64,000 nt of DNA from Pelatocladus maniniholoensis HA4357-MV3 (GCA_019359115.1 JAHHHW010000011.1:1-64000), one strand, 5' to 3'; positions 19,426 through 28,211 are shown, counted from the stretch's first letter. The notes: generated by a model not told the origin, from the letters alone. A program made the numbers and translations.

Positions 19426-20616
19426 TCAACCAGTCTGAAGTTCTGCATTTCCATTACGGATAGCCCATGCTTGTTCTAACAACTGAGTCCAGCGCTTTTG
19501 TAGTTGCTTGGGAGTACATTTGAGGCTTTTGGCGATCGCTTGATCTGTGTGTTTAGCAGCTTTAAGTTGCAATATCTGTCGTTGTTGCTCAGAAAGTTCA
19601 TTTAAAAACTGTTCCCACTGTTGAGAAGACAAGCCTAGCTTTTGTTCTAAACCCACACCCAACCATTGATGGACTAATTGCCAGTGATGGGTACGAGCAA
19701 ATTTTTCCACATGGTATTTAAAACGTTGTTGGAGATAATCTCGCTGGCGACTTGTTAAACCAAGAATTTGGTCAATTTCTGGTGCTGATAAATCTTGAAG
19801 TTTTAATGTCAGATAATCTATACAGTCGTATTGACCTTGGGATTCAAAATATTTGGTCAATTCTGAGATGACGCGATCGCGTTCGCTATCTTCAGCTAGA
19901 TCAAAACTTGGTTGAGAAATCATTTGCGATCGCAACTGTTGCACCGCCGAATTACGCTGATAGGATTCTGCATCTTCAGTCCTAGCAGCTTCTGTTGCCA
20001 TTTCAAAATCTACATTGGTTTCTTGGGGTAGACGCCGAGCAAAAGTTTGAGCGCGTAGGATAATCAACTGCTGATTAGCACCGCCAGCTAGATTAATGCG
20101 ACGTTTAGCATATTGTTCTGTAAAAGCCATGTATTCTGCTAGTTGTAGCAGAGTGTGGGGGGTGTAATCTTCGGGTAATTCATTTTCCCGACGAAAAGCT
20201 TTGATGGCTTCAATATAAAATGCTTGGAGGAAATCTTCAATTAAGTTGTAGCGAGCTTGAAATCCTAACTCAGTTCCGGCAATTCCAATATGACGGTATA
20301 CCATAGCACCTAAGCAACTATGTAATTCTACTCGTCCCTGCTTGGAACCCAATTTGTAATAATGCAAGCATTTTTGTAAACGATGGCGTCCTAGAGTCAA
20401 TAACCAAGTCTTGACTTGCCCTGATTTTTGGATACGATGACTTTTATCACATATACGCTCTACTTCTTTGGCTATACGCATTGCTACAGCTTGCATACAA
20501 CCAGGTGCTGCTTTAGAGTGTGCTTGTATTTCTTTATATAAAAATTGGATTAAAGCATCACTGTAGCTATGAGAAATTGGTGTAACGTTTGGTAGATTAG
20601 CAGAATTAGCTTTCAT
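19426..20616 (-). CDS. HetZ-related regulator-like protein with C-terminal helix-turn-helix character
   Basis: 396 residues from the ATG at 20616 (MKANSANLPNVTPISHSYSD); a TTG-started extension to 20658 is unlikely. The middle is very helical and conserved-looking: KSHRIQKSGQVKTWLLTLGRHRLQKCLHYYKLGSKQGRVELHSCLGAMVYRH, then YNLIEDFLQAFYIEAIKAFRRENELPEDYTP. The end, LSEQQRQILQLKAAKHTDQAIAKSLKCTPKQLQKRWTQLL, reads like a sigma-region-4-type helix-turn-helix. I recall this text as a HetZ-related protein of heterocystous cyanobacteria, where HetZ controls heterocyst differentiation. That assignment is from memory and moderate. No operon partner. Confidence 0.6.
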   Translation of the reverse strand: MKANSANLPNVTPISHSYSDALIQFLYKEIQAHSKAAPGCMQAVAMRIAKEVERICDKSHRIQKSGQVKTWLLTLGRHRLQKCLHYYKLGSKQGRVELHSCLGAMVYRHIGIAGTELGFQARYNLIEDFLQAFYIEAIKAFRRENELPEDYTPHTLLQLAEYMAFTEQYAKRRINLAGGANQQLIILRAQTFARRLPQETNVDFEMATEAARTEDAESYQRNSAVQQLRSQMISQPSFDLAEDSERDRVISELTKYFESQGQYDCIDYLTLKLQDLSAPEIDQILGLTSRQRDYLQQRFKYHVEKFARTHHWQLVHQWLGVGLEQKLGLSSQQWEQFLNELSEQQRQILQLKAAKHTDQAIAKSLKCTPKQLQKRWTQLLEQAWAIRNGNAELQTG

Positions 20617-20966
20617 GATCTTTGTTGGGAGTGGTACTGCACCGTAACGACATGGCAACAGACGCCACAGTAATTAAGCTTTCATTGCTTAATAATCACC
20701 GCAAGCGCTGCTTACATTTAAGAATGTAAGAAACATCCGCAAGTTCCAGGTAAGGCAATGTGTCGGTTTTTCTATAAGCAACTTAACAATGGCTAATGCA
20801 TGAATTTGCTTGACCACCCCAAAATAGCCAAAACCCTTAATCTGCAAAGATTTATCCCTGTAATGCTCCTAAGAGCGGTTTGCTTTGTCTGTATGACAAT
20901 CATGAAAGTGGTGTTTTTTTATTTACAGTTTCCGAAATTAAATTCATACCCAGTGAAGTTAATTTA
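20617..20966. other. Spacer upstream of the HetZ-related gene
   Basis: 350 bp with no supported gene. A plus-strand frame at 20800-21057 overlaps the Sua5-family gene and has no coding character. Confidence 0.4.
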
Positions 20967-21626
20967 CTATACCCATGCTGTAGCTCTTTCCCAACCTAAA
21001 CCTTGCCTGATCATCATTGGTTCCTCTCCCGTTAAATCCAAAATTGTAGACACTTGATAGTTTGGTTCCTCACCAGTGTCTACAATGACATCGACCAATC
21101 CTTCCAAACGGTCAAATAATTCTACTCGTGATAAAATTTGTTCTTCTTCCACTCCCAAAGTCCCATTATTTGTCTCATCTGGTGGTAAATGTGCTGAAGT
21201 CGAAATGATCGGATTTCCTAAGGCTGACAGCAGTTCTAGGCACACCTTATGATTTGGCACTCTAATTCCAGTAGTCTTGCGTTTCGGATTTTGCACCAGA
21301 CGTGGAACTAATTTTGTGGCAGGTAGCAAAAACGTATATGGCCCCGGAATTAGGTGCTTCATAATTCGGTAGGCAGTGTCGCTGACATTTGCATAAGTCG
21401 CTACATTGGAAAGTGATGGAGATAAAAATGTCAATGGTTTACCGTTTGCTAGCTGTTTGATTTTCCGCACTCGTTCCACCGCCGACTTAGCATTTAAATC
21501 ACAACCGATCGCATAAACTGTATCAGTAGGATAAAGCATCACTGCACCATCCGACAGTGTTGTCTTTATCTCCTCTATTCGGCGGATCTGGGGATTATCA
21601 GGATGAACTAAGAAAATTTTTGCCAT
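20967..21626 (-). CDS. Sua5/YciO/YrdC family protein, putative threonylcarbamoyl-AMP synthase
   Basis: 219 residues. The fold's signature is clear: LSDGAVMLYPTDTVYAIGCDLNAKSAVERVRKIKQLANGKPLTFL, IPGPYTFLLPATK, GIRVPNHKVCLELLSALGNPIISTSAHL and VDTGEEPNYQVSTILDLTGEEPMMIRQGLG. The family makes the threonylcarbamoyl adenylate used for tRNA t6A. This length and the KPLTFL wording match the YciO-like branch, whose members do not all replace TsaC, so the activity is probable rather than certain. It lies divergent to larC with about 100 bp of repeat-like spacer. Confidence 0.85.
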   Translation of the reverse strand: MAKIFLVHPDNPQIRRIEEIKTTLSDGAVMLYPTDTVYAIGCDLNAKSAVERVRKIKQLANGKPLTFLSPSLSNVATYANVSDTAYRIMKHLIPGPYTFLLPATKLVPRLVQNPKRKTTGIRVPNHKVCLELLSALGNPIISTSAHLPPDETNNGTLGVEEEQILSRVELFDRLEGLVDVIVDTGEEPNYQVSTILDLTGEEPMMIRQGLGWERATAWV

Positions 21627-21731
21627 AGATTGGGGTGATAGATAGTGGTTAGTGGATAGTGGATAGTGGTAAAAGATGAACGAATAACAAATAACTAACT
21701 ACTAACAACTGACTACTAACAAAATAGATAT

Positions 21732-23009
21732 ATGACTAAACTTGCTTATCTTCAATGTCCATCGGGAATTTCCGGTGATATGTGTCTCGGAGCATTGGTA
21801 AGCCTGGGTGTTCCCTTGGAATACCTCATAGACAAACTTAATCATTTAGGTATTGTACAGGAATATAAATTGTGGACCGAACTTGTTCAGCGTCATGGTC
21901 AACAAGCGACGAAAGTTCATGTTGATTTATTATCTGACCATGATGATCATCATGATCACCACCATCACCGTCATTTACCAGAAATAGAACAAATCATTCT
22001 CAACGCTGGCTTACCTGCAAGAGTTGAAACTTGGAGTTTAACGGTATTTCGACAGTTAGCAGTTGCTGAAGGTGCAGTGCATGGTATAACTCCTCAAAAA
22101 GTTCACTTTCACGAAGTCGGTGCAGTTGATGCGATTGTAGATATTGTGGGTACTTGCTTAGGATTAGATTGGTTGGGCGTTGAGAGTGACGAAACAGGAT
22201 TACCCTTGCTTTACTGTTCAGCATTTCCGACTGGCGGGGGAACAGTACATGCTGCTCACGGACAAATGGCAGTACCAGTACCAGCAGTGTTAAAGTTATG
22301 GGAAATGCGGGGCTGTCCGGTTTATAGTAACGGGATTGAACGGGAACTGGTGACACCTACAGGTGCTGCGATCGCCACTACACTTGCGAAAGAATTCGGT
22401 TCACCACCTCCAATGAGTATTAGACAAGTTGGATTGGGAGCAGGTAATCTTAACTTATCAATTCCCAATATATTACGCCTATGGTTGGGGGAAGCTACAG
22501 ATGTCGGAATTAGCGATCGCTCATCTGTTGCCAATACTAGTCCAACTTTAGAAACCATCTCAGTATTAGAAACCCAAATAGATGATTTAAATCCTCAAGC
22601 GATCGGTTATTTGTTTGAGGCTTTATTTGCAGCAGGTGCAGTCGATGTTTTTACTCAATCTATAGGGATGAAAAAATCCCGCCCAGGTATCTTGCTGACA
22701 GTAATTTGTCCCCCAGAAAATCTACTCAGTTGTGAAACTATTTTATTTCGTGAAACCACAACTTTAGGTATTCGTCGTTTTCAGCAACAACGTGCTATTT
22801 TGCAGCGAGATTTTCAACAAGTAGAAACAGAATATGGTGTAGTACGAGTTAAAGTAGCATGGACAGGAAATGCAAATAATAGAGTTATAAATAATGTTCA
22901 ACCAGAATATGAAGATTGTGCAGAATTAGCCCGGAAACATAATATTCCTTGGCGAGAAATTCAAAGACTAGCACTACAAAATTGGCATTTACAAATTGTT
23001 AGCTCTTAG
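21732..23009 (+). CDS. larC: Nickel-pincer cofactor nickel insertase (LarC, DUF111)
   Basis: 425 residues. LarC inserts nickel into the pyridinium-bisthiocarboxylate cofactor of lactate racemase and related enzymes. Features: the opening LAYLQCPSGISGDMCLGALVSLG, a histidine/aspartate run at about residues 74-84 likely to bind nickel, KVHFHEVGAVDAIVDIVGTCLGLDWLG, and VTPTGAAIATTLAKEFG. It is a complete single frame, whereas LarC in some lactobacilli is made by frameshifting from two frames. LarB, LarE and LarA are not in the window. The 3' end overlaps a convergent gene by 11 bp. Confidence 0.92.
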   Translation: MTKLAYLQCPSGISGDMCLGALVSLGVPLEYLIDKLNHLGIVQEYKLWTELVQRHGQQATKVHVDLLSDHDDHHDHHHHRHLPEIEQIILNAGLPARVETWSLTVFRQLAVAEGAVHGITPQKVHFHEVGAVDAIVDIVGTCLGLDWLGVESDETGLPLLYCSAFPTGGGTVHAAHGQMAVPVPAVLKLWEMRGCPVYSNGIERELVTPTGAAIATTLAKEFGSPPPMSIRQVGLGAGNLNLSIPNILRLWLGEATDVGISDRSSVANTSPTLETISVLETQIDDLNPQAIGYLFEALFAAGAVDVFTQSIGMKKSRPGILLTVICPPENLLSCETILFRETTTLGIRRFQQQRAILQRDFQQVETEYGVVRVKVAWTGNANNRVINNVQPEYEDCAELARKHNIPWREIQRLALQNWHLQIVSS

Positions 23010-23322
23010 CTCGGCGATTAGCTACTGCAAATGCGTGTACAACGAAAGTTGTCTGGGCTACTACAATTCCTATAACTGTACCTCCAAGAGCTACCATAGC
23101 CTGAAATCTTTCTAGTTCGCGAAGTTTATCCGTCTCAATGCTAACTGAATGATTGAGATGGAATTTCCACCTTGCCGCATCTGAGTTAACCAAAAAACTC
23201 ATTGGTAGACTAATAAGATAGCCAAGAAGCGTAAATGCTAGGGCTGTTGGAATTGAGAACTTCAAGTTTTGCAGGAGTAAGGCTCGCATAATTTGTAAAG
23301 TTTCTAGAGTTTGGTCATTCAT
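22999..23322 (-). CDS. Small membrane protein of unknown function
   Basis: 107 residues with two hydrophobic segments, about 21-42 (IPTALAFTLLGYLISLPMSFLV) and 74-97 (MVALGGTVIGIVVAQTTFVVHAFAV), separated by a charged loop. I do not recognise it. The start ATG directly follows a multi-hairpin repeat (23322-23378), and the end runs 11 bp into larC. It is plausible as a real gene, because the frame is clean and the segments are well placed, but the evidence is limited. Confidence 0.55.
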   Translation of the reverse strand: MNDQTLETLQIMRALLLQNLKFSIPTALAFTLLGYLISLPMSFLVNSDAARWKFHLNHSVSIETDKLRELERFQAMVALGGTVIGIVVAQTTFVVHAFAVANRRAKS

Positions 23323-23380
23323 TAAATAAGCCTGCGTAGGCAGGCTTTATTGATATAATCTCACCCTAAAAGGGTGAGGA
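23322..23380 (-). repeat. Two-stem copy of the multi-hairpin repeat family
   Basis: On the minus strand: stem CTCACCCTTTTAGGGTGAG, an AT linker, then stem GCCTGCCTACGCAGGC followed by TTATTTA. The order and second stem match 49746-49800. It sits between an exported protein gene and the small membrane protein gene, so it may end the upstream transcript. Confidence 0.65.
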
Positions 23381-23409
23381 ATATTTTAATCTACTTCAAC
23401 TTAGGCAAT

Positions 23410-23937
23410 CTAGTCTGAGAGAGTGTCTCTAACTGTTTTTTTAGTGACATCTTTGGTGTAATCACCAGCATCCTGAGCGTTGTCTTTGATATTTTTAAGT
23501 CCCTGCTTGGTTGATCTGGCAAAATCTTCAGCATTATTTTGAGTTTTGTTTCCTACATCTTCAGCTTTTTGCTGAACATTTTTACCCAAGTTACCTGTAT
23601 CCGAACCTACACGACGAATAGCTTCGAGGGGGTTATTGGTAGATTTTTCTGCTTGGTTTTGAGCAGCATTTTCTTTTAGGTATTCGCCTCTAGCTTTTGC
23701 ATCACTTTTTGCTCTTGGATCTCTATCACTAAAGTTATTCATCCCACCTTCGTAGGGATTGATCACATCATCACCCTTGGGAACATATACTTCAGAATTG
23801 CCCTTTGGAGATTGTGTTGGTTGAGCAGCTGTGGAAGGAGAACAAGCTTGCGTGAAGAATACTAGAACTCCTGCTAAAAAAACAGTGAAGATTTGATGTA
23901 ACTTAACTTTCTTGACCCAAGAGATTACTTTATTCAT
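23410..23937 (-). CDS. Exported lipoprotein-like protein, Asn/Lys-rich
   Basis: 175 residues. A basic start (MNKVISWVKKVKLHQIFTVF) leads into a hydrophobic segment ending FFTQAC at residues 28-33, a probable lipobox with the lipid-bearing Cys. The mature part is hydrophilic, with repeated N-A-Q-D-K words (KAEDVGNKTQNNAEDFARSTKQGLKNIKDNAQDAGDYTKDVTKKT) that resemble LEA-like or apolipoprotein-like amphipathic repeats. Its first 25 residues resemble those of the next gene upstream, so the pair looks like a diverged tandem duplication. The function is unknown; I would compare it with DUF6658 proteins. Confidence 0.7.
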   Translation of the reverse strand: MNKVISWVKKVKLHQIFTVFLAGVLVFFTQACSPSTAAQPTQSPKGNSEVYVPKGDDVINPYEGGMNNFSDRDPRAKSDAKARGEYLKENAAQNQAEKSTNNPLEAIRRVGSDTGNLGKNVQQKAEDVGNKTQNNAEDFARSTKQGLKNIKDNAQDAGDYTKDVTKKTVRDTLSD

Positions 23938-24010
23938 TCGGAACTCCTTATTGTGTTTAAATTAATGAAACATTCAGCAAAACTCAATCTTTTGAGATTT
24001 GAACCAACCT

Positions 24011-24433
24011 TTATTTATTGACTGCTGGATTAGACTGCAATTCTGGTCTTTTAGCAGCTTCATTTCCTTTGTCTTTCAAAAATCCTGAAGCTTCTTCTAC
24101 TGCTTCTTTAACAGTTTCAATTCTATCTTTTGCTCTTTGATTTACACTTGGTTCATTCTGAATTAGATTACCAGAATTTGGACGGAAATCTTTTTCAGAT
24201 TTAATTGGTAATTCTCCCTCTTTATAGGCTCGACCTACTGGAGTTTCCGCGCCAGGGTAAAGCAGTTCAGATTGTTGATCTGCATCAGCCAACAAGATTT
24301 GTGACTTTATTTGTGCTGCTTGAGCATACCCACTAGTATAAATAGTACCAGTTAAAAACAATAATCCTGCAAAAAATACAGTTAAAACTTGCCGCAAGCT
24401 TAGTTTTTTTACAAATGCAATTAAACTTTTCAC
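24011..24433 (-). CDS. Exported small protein, relative of the neighbouring lipoprotein-like gene
   Basis: 140 residues. The start MKSLIAFVKKLSLRQVLTVFFAGLLFLTGTIYTSGYAQAAQ is a signal peptide (probable cleavage after AQA) without a lipobox Cys. The mature region is short, charged and helical (QRAKDRIETVKEAVEEASGFLKDKGNEAAKRPELQS). It shares the KK(V/L)(K/S)L-x-Q-(I/V)-(F/L)TVF-x-AG pattern with the downstream gene, 74 bp away on the same strand, so the two probably form an operon of paralogues. A GGAGG ribosome binding site precedes the ATG. Confidence 0.7.
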   Translation of the reverse strand: MKSLIAFVKKLSLRQVLTVFFAGLLFLTGTIYTSGYAQAAQIKSQILLADADQQSELLYPGAETPVGRAYKEGELPIKSEKDFRPNSGNLIQNEPSVNQRAKDRIETVKEAVEEASGFLKDKGNEAAKRPELQSNPAVNK

Positions 24434-24803
24434 CCATTCCTCCTTTCAAGAACAAACAAATATAATGACTTGGTCTGAGTAATGATGAAACTCAGTTAGC
24501 TTTATTGCTGGAGTTGATTTTTGTTTAAGACAACAATCAATTTCTTAGAATACGTATTTGAAAGGAGACTTTTCCTCTAGCGTAAGTCACATTCTTGTTA
24601 TTAATTTAGTGTTATTTTTATCTAACTTAAGATGGATATAAGTAGAAGAAATCATATGGGAGGAAAAATTTAATCAACACAGAGATAAGATATTAGGTTT
24701 AATTATTTGCAGGAATTTAAATAATTGTTACCCAAATACTCTGCCTCTAATGTATGATTTGAGGTGTTTAACCAAAGGCTAGCCGAACAGTTAAATCTCT
24801 GCA
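24434..24803. other. Divergent spacer
   Basis: 370 bp of AT-rich DNA between the exported-protein pair and the UPF0104 gene. It must carry promoters in both directions. No repeat or RNA gene is recognised. Confidence 0.45.
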
Positions 24804-25727
24804 ATGATTAAAAAATTTTTACGCTGGTTGATTTTGGGTGGAACGCTGTTTTTTTTGGCGACAGCCTTAAAAGATAACTGGCAAGGAATTACTGCTATTC
24901 GCATTGATGCAGTAGGATGGGCAATTATCGCGATCGCAACTGGTGTAACTTTATTAGGACATACTTGGGCTGGCTGGATTTGGACTTGGATTCTCAAACA
25001 TTTAAATCAACCCGTATCATCTGTGCAGTTTATCCAAGTTTATCTGCAAACCAACCTTGCTAAGTATTTGCCGGGTAATGTTTGGCATTATTATGGACGA
25101 ATTATGGCAGCAAAAAATGCCAATATTTCTACTGCTGTAGCTACTCTAAGTGTGTTACTAGAACCTTTACTTATGGCAGCAGCAGCTTTAATTGTTGTCT
25201 TATCAAGCAGTTTATTTGTTCAAACAAATACTAATTTAACTATACATATAGGGCAAATACTAGGTTTGGTTGTGGTGCTGTGTGTGCTTCATCCCCGGTT
25301 TTTAAACCTATTAATTCGCTTGATGCATCGCTTGAAGGCAAAAAAGTCTGATCCCACAAATACTTCACCTTCAGATGTTAGTTTTACTATGGAAAACTAC
25401 CCTCTGTTACCTTTATTGGGAGAGATAGGATTTTTGGGATTGCGCGGTATCGGATTTATTTTAACTTTTTATGCTTTGAGTTCTTTAAATTTAAGTCAAA
25501 TTCCCTTATTATTCACAGCTTTTAGTTTTGCTTGGTTACTTGGGCTTGTTGTTCCGGGTGCGCCTGGTGGATTAGGTGTGTTTGAAGCAACTGCGATCGC
25601 GCTTTTACAAAACTATTTTCCTACTGCGGTAGTCATCAGTGCAATAGCTGTCTATCGTCTGGTCAGTATGCTTGCAGAAATCACTGGTGCTAGCTTGGCT
25701 TGGCTTGACGAACGTCTCTTTAAATAA
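24804..25727 (+). CDS. UPF0104 / lysylphosphatidylglycerol synthetase-type membrane protein
   Basis: 307 residues with about eight membrane helices. The conserved stretches are QTNLAKYLPGNVWHYYGRIMAAKNANIS and LGLVVPGAPGGLGVFEATAIALL, which belong to the membrane (flippase-like) part shared by UPF0104 and MprF proteins. There is no aminoacyl-transfer domain, so it is probably a lipid-handling or polymer-export membrane protein; the substrate is unknown. In cyanobacteria such genes often lie near glycosyltransferases, which is not the case here. Confidence 0.85.
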   Translation: MIKKFLRWLILGGTLFFLATALKDNWQGITAIRIDAVGWAIIAIATGVTLLGHTWAGWIWTWILKHLNQPVSSVQFIQVYLQTNLAKYLPGNVWHYYGRIMAAKNANISTAVATLSVLLEPLLMAAAALIVVLSSSLFVQTNTNLTIHIGQILGLVVVLCVLHPRFLNLLIRLMHRLKAKKSDPTNTSPSDVSFTMENYPLLPLLGEIGFLGLRGIGFILTFYALSSLNLSQIPLLFTAFSFAWLLGLVVPGAPGGLGVFEATAIALLQNYFPTAVVISAIAVYRLVSMLAEITGASLAWLDERLFK

Positions 25728-25731
25728 TGCC

Positions 25732-25763
25732 GAAAAATCCTTAACACCAACCGTATTGCAACC
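25732..25763 (-). repeat. Partial copy of a dispersed repeat
   Basis: Read on the minus strand, CAATACGGTTGGTGTTAAGG then ATTTTTCGGC matches the start of the hairpin element at 61412-61515 (CAATACGCTTGGTGTTAAGG, ATTTTTCG). Only the first 30 bases are present. Confidence 0.6.
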
Positions 25764-25829
25764 ACTTCAATCAATTTAACTACTAAGCAAAATTAGCTAA
25801 CTCCTAGAATGCTTACTATACAAGTAAAA

Positions 25830-25914
25830 CGGAGAGGGGGGGATTCGAACCCCCGTTAGGTTCCCCTAAAACGCATTTCGAGTGCGCCGCATTCAACCGC
25901 TCTGCCACCTCTCC
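25830..25914 (-). tRNA. tRNA-Ser(CGA)
   Basis: The minus strand begins GGAGAGGTGGCAGAGCGG and ends CCTCTCC plus discriminator G, giving a perfect 7-bp acceptor stem. The anticodon loop is CTCGAAA (anticodon CGA) between GCGCA and TGCGT. A long variable arm (TAGGGGAACCTA) and the T arm GGGGGTTCGAATCCCCC complete a type II tRNA. No CCA is encoded. Confidence 0.96.
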
Positions 25915-26016
25915 AAAAAAGATTTATACTTATTGATAGCAAAATTATAGCTATGCCTTCGCTATTCTAGCATCATATCAAGATTTTTTATATATCAGGA
26001 TTATAAAATGTGCATT

Positions 26017-26418
26017 TTAAGAATTAATTGAAACCAATTCTTCAAGTTCTTCAAGTTCTTCAAGTTCCGGTTCAACTACCATTAAATGTTGCTCTAAAAT
26101 TGCCAAATTACGAATATTGGATTTATAGAAAGCATCAAATAAATCACCCACTAAAGGCACTGTACCAACAACTGCTTCTAAACCAACATTGAAAATCATT
26201 TTGGTTAGGTCTTGGCGTGGTATACCAAAGCGAGTAGCTAAATATATAATATAAGCCGAAAATGCTGTACTAATTAAATCGCCAGCACCAGGAACTAGAC
26301 CAATTATGGGGTCTAGCCCGATGCGAAAGCCGATCAAAGGAATACGTATAGATGTATCCATCAGTCGGCTAAGTTTACGAATGCGGTTGAGAGTAGCAAG
26401 GCGTTTTGCAGCGTCCAT
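26017..26418 (-). CDS. DUF4112 family membrane protein
   Basis: 133 residues. The family signature is clear: LDTSIRIPLIGFRIGLDP-like text (MDTSIRIPLIGFRIGLDPIIGLVPGAGDLISTAFSAYII) and the second PLVGDLFDAFYKSN motif. Two membrane-associated segments. The function is unknown. The C-terminus ends in ELEELEELEEL, encoded by a 9-bp microsatellite (26037-26063, CTTCAAGTT units), whose length probably varies between strains. It lies 165 bp downstream of the CO2-hydration gene on the same strand but is not a known part of that system. Confidence 0.85.
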   Translation of the reverse strand: MDAAKRLATLNRIRKLSRLMDTSIRIPLIGFRIGLDPIIGLVPGAGDLISTAFSAYIIYLATRFGIPRQDLTKMIFNVGLEAVVGTVPLVGDLFDAFYKSNIRNLAILEQHLMVVEPELEELEELEELVSINS

Positions 26419-26582
26419 AATTTACTAAATTTTTACACTACTCTTAGATTGCACCACTTTTACTACACTCGTCTTGTACCGCAAGGAGGAGGGAGCCAGG
26501 AGCAGGGATCGGGCATTGGGCATAAATCAGTTAACAGTTAACTGTTACCAATTTAATTTGATAACTGATAACTGATAACTGA

Positions 26583-27905
26583 CTACCTATAATCCTGTCC
26601 CTGAATTTGGCGCAGACGGGCAGCATCACGCATGTTATATTCAGGGCGACAAAAACGATTTAATTGTGCTTCAAAAAATTCTCGATTTGCTTGTAAATGT
26701 TTGGGATTAGGATCATCTAATGGATATAAAAGTGCAGTTCGTAAAGCTTGAATGACAGCAGAGGTAACATTGTACATTGATCGTTGGAAAGTAATTCCCA
26801 ATTGAATCAACATATCATCTTCACCACGACAATAATTTTTATAATAATCTAGAAGATATTGGGGCAAAAAATGCAACATATCTTGCATTAAAAGTGTGGG
26901 TGGAATGCCCGCAGTTCCTACAGGAAATACATCGGCATACAAAATACCATAGTGGAAATCTTCTTGTTTTTCAGGAACTTGTCTAGCTTGAGCATTGTAA
27001 GATTTTGTACCTCGGAATGGGGCAGTACGATAGAAAACAGCTTCTACATAGGGTAATGCTGCCTCATAAAGCCAGGTAAAACCCTTAGATTTAGGGATGA
27101 TTTCGTAACATTCACCCCTGATATAAACATGATGGTAAATGGGACGACCTGCGATCGCAAAAATTCCATTTACCAAAAAATTCATCGCATCGGGGACACC
27201 TTTAAATCCGCCTTCATCGTAGATATCCGACATTTCAAAGAAAACTGGTGCCATAACTTCCCAAAACAAGCCCAGGTTTGCATAATAAGACATCTGGCGA
27301 CACTGTTCCAAAAACATGTCTGGAAACAGTTTATAGAGTCCCAACATTAAGGGATTACCTTGGAAGTATGCCTTAATTGCGCGATCGGCATTGACTTTAT
27401 ATTCTTCACTATCGAGATAAGCATCAAATTGATTTACTGGCGCATACATCTGACGGTGCCAAAGCATTGCGCGCATACAAGCTTCGGCGAATTCCATATT
27501 TACACGATCATGAAACAAATGATGAAGTAATTTTGGCATTTTGAAGGTTTCGCCCTTTTCCATAAATGCCAAAAGTTCTGGATGTGCTGTTGCTTCACCT
27601 CGCCAAATTCGCAAATCAGCATCATCACCAGCATAATGATTATGGCGCTCTAAATACTCCTGAGAAATAAAGTATTTAAAAAAGGGAAGCGGATCTAAAA
27701 ATACCTGTTCAGCAATATAAAGTAGATCACGCCAGTAGAAATCCATCGGCACTGCATAAGCTTTATAAATGCCGATAATTTGCATGAGATTTTCTGGCGT
27801 ATCTGGTAACATTGAACCGCCAGCTTCTAAACGATGAATTACTTCTGCAAATTCATGATTAGAAGGCGGTAATTTAGTCGCTGTTTTATCTGGAGTTTGT
27901 ACCAT
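26583..27905 (-). CDS. chpY: CO2 hydration protein of the NDH-1 CO2-uptake complex (ChpY/CupA type)
   Basis: 440 residues, the usual family length. The text is strongly that of Chp/Cup proteins: FAEVIHRLEAGGSMLPDTPENLMQIIGIYKAYAVPMDFYWRDLLYIAEQVF, DADLRIWRGEATAHPELLAF, KLLHHLFHDRVNMEFAEACMRAMLWH and GTAGIPPTLLMQDMLHFLPQYL. Cup proteins sit on the cytoplasmic side of specialised NDH-1 complexes and hydrate CO2 to bicarbonate, powered by electron flow. The order ndhF-ndhD-chp on one strand argues for the inducible, high-affinity NDH-1MS form (ChpY/CupA) rather than ChpX/CupB. I do not find a cupS gene after it. Confidence 0.9.
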   Translation of the reverse strand: MVQTPDKTATKLPPSNHEFAEVIHRLEAGGSMLPDTPENLMQIIGIYKAYAVPMDFYWRDLLYIAEQVFLDPLPFFKYFISQEYLERHNHYAGDDADLRIWRGEATAHPELLAFMEKGETFKMPKLLHHLFHDRVNMEFAEACMRAMLWHRQMYAPVNQFDAYLDSEEYKVNADRAIKAYFQGNPLMLGLYKLFPDMFLEQCRQMSYYANLGLFWEVMAPVFFEMSDIYDEGGFKGVPDAMNFLVNGIFAIAGRPIYHHVYIRGECYEIIPKSKGFTWLYEAALPYVEAVFYRTAPFRGTKSYNAQARQVPEKQEDFHYGILYADVFPVGTAGIPPTLLMQDMLHFLPQYLLDYYKNYCRGEDDMLIQLGITFQRSMYNVTSAVIQALRTALLYPLDDPNPKHLQANREFFEAQLNRFCRPEYNMRDAARLRQIQGQDYR

Positions 27906-27970
27906 TTTTTAATTCCTTTTGTTATGGATTGGGGATTGGAGATATGGGGAGTGTGGGGAGTGTGGGGAGT

Positions 27971-28211
27971 GGGTTTCAAACAAGAACTTTCGGGTTTTAA
28001 ACAAGAACTTTCGGGTTTCAAACAAGAACTTTCGGGTTTTAAACAAGAACTTTCGAGGTTCAAACAAGAACTTTCGGGTTTCAAACAAGAACTTTCGGGT
28101 TTTAAACAAGAACTTTCGAGGTTCAAACAAGAACTTTCGAGGTTCAAACCAGAACTTTCGGGGTTCAAACAAGAACTTTCGAGGTTTAAACAAGAACTTT
28201 CGAGATTGTGA
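27971..28211. repeat. 21-bp minisatellite between ndhD3 and chpY (11 units)
   Basis: Eleven consecutive 21-bp units start at 27981 and then every 21 bases to 28191. Each opens CAAGAACTTTCG and continues GGGTTT(T/C)AAA or a close variant (GAGGTTCAAA). There are no spacers between units. The period is a multiple of 3, so open frames run through the array on both strands, but these are artefacts. It lies in the 332-bp gap inside the CO2-uptake operon. Confidence 0.95.

Noticed and set aside
22999-23322. Larger LarC or a lar-operon partner
   Set aside because: The frame is on the opposite strand and encodes a two-helix membrane protein without Lar motifs.
26017-26418. cupS downstream of chpY
   Set aside because: The product has DUF4112 motifs, not the fasciclin-like fold of CupS.
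27971-28211. Regular repeats resembling a CRISPR array
   Set aside because: Units are directly abutting at 21 bp with no unique spacers and there are no cas genes nearby; the same holds for the arrays at 42711, 46339 and 59630.
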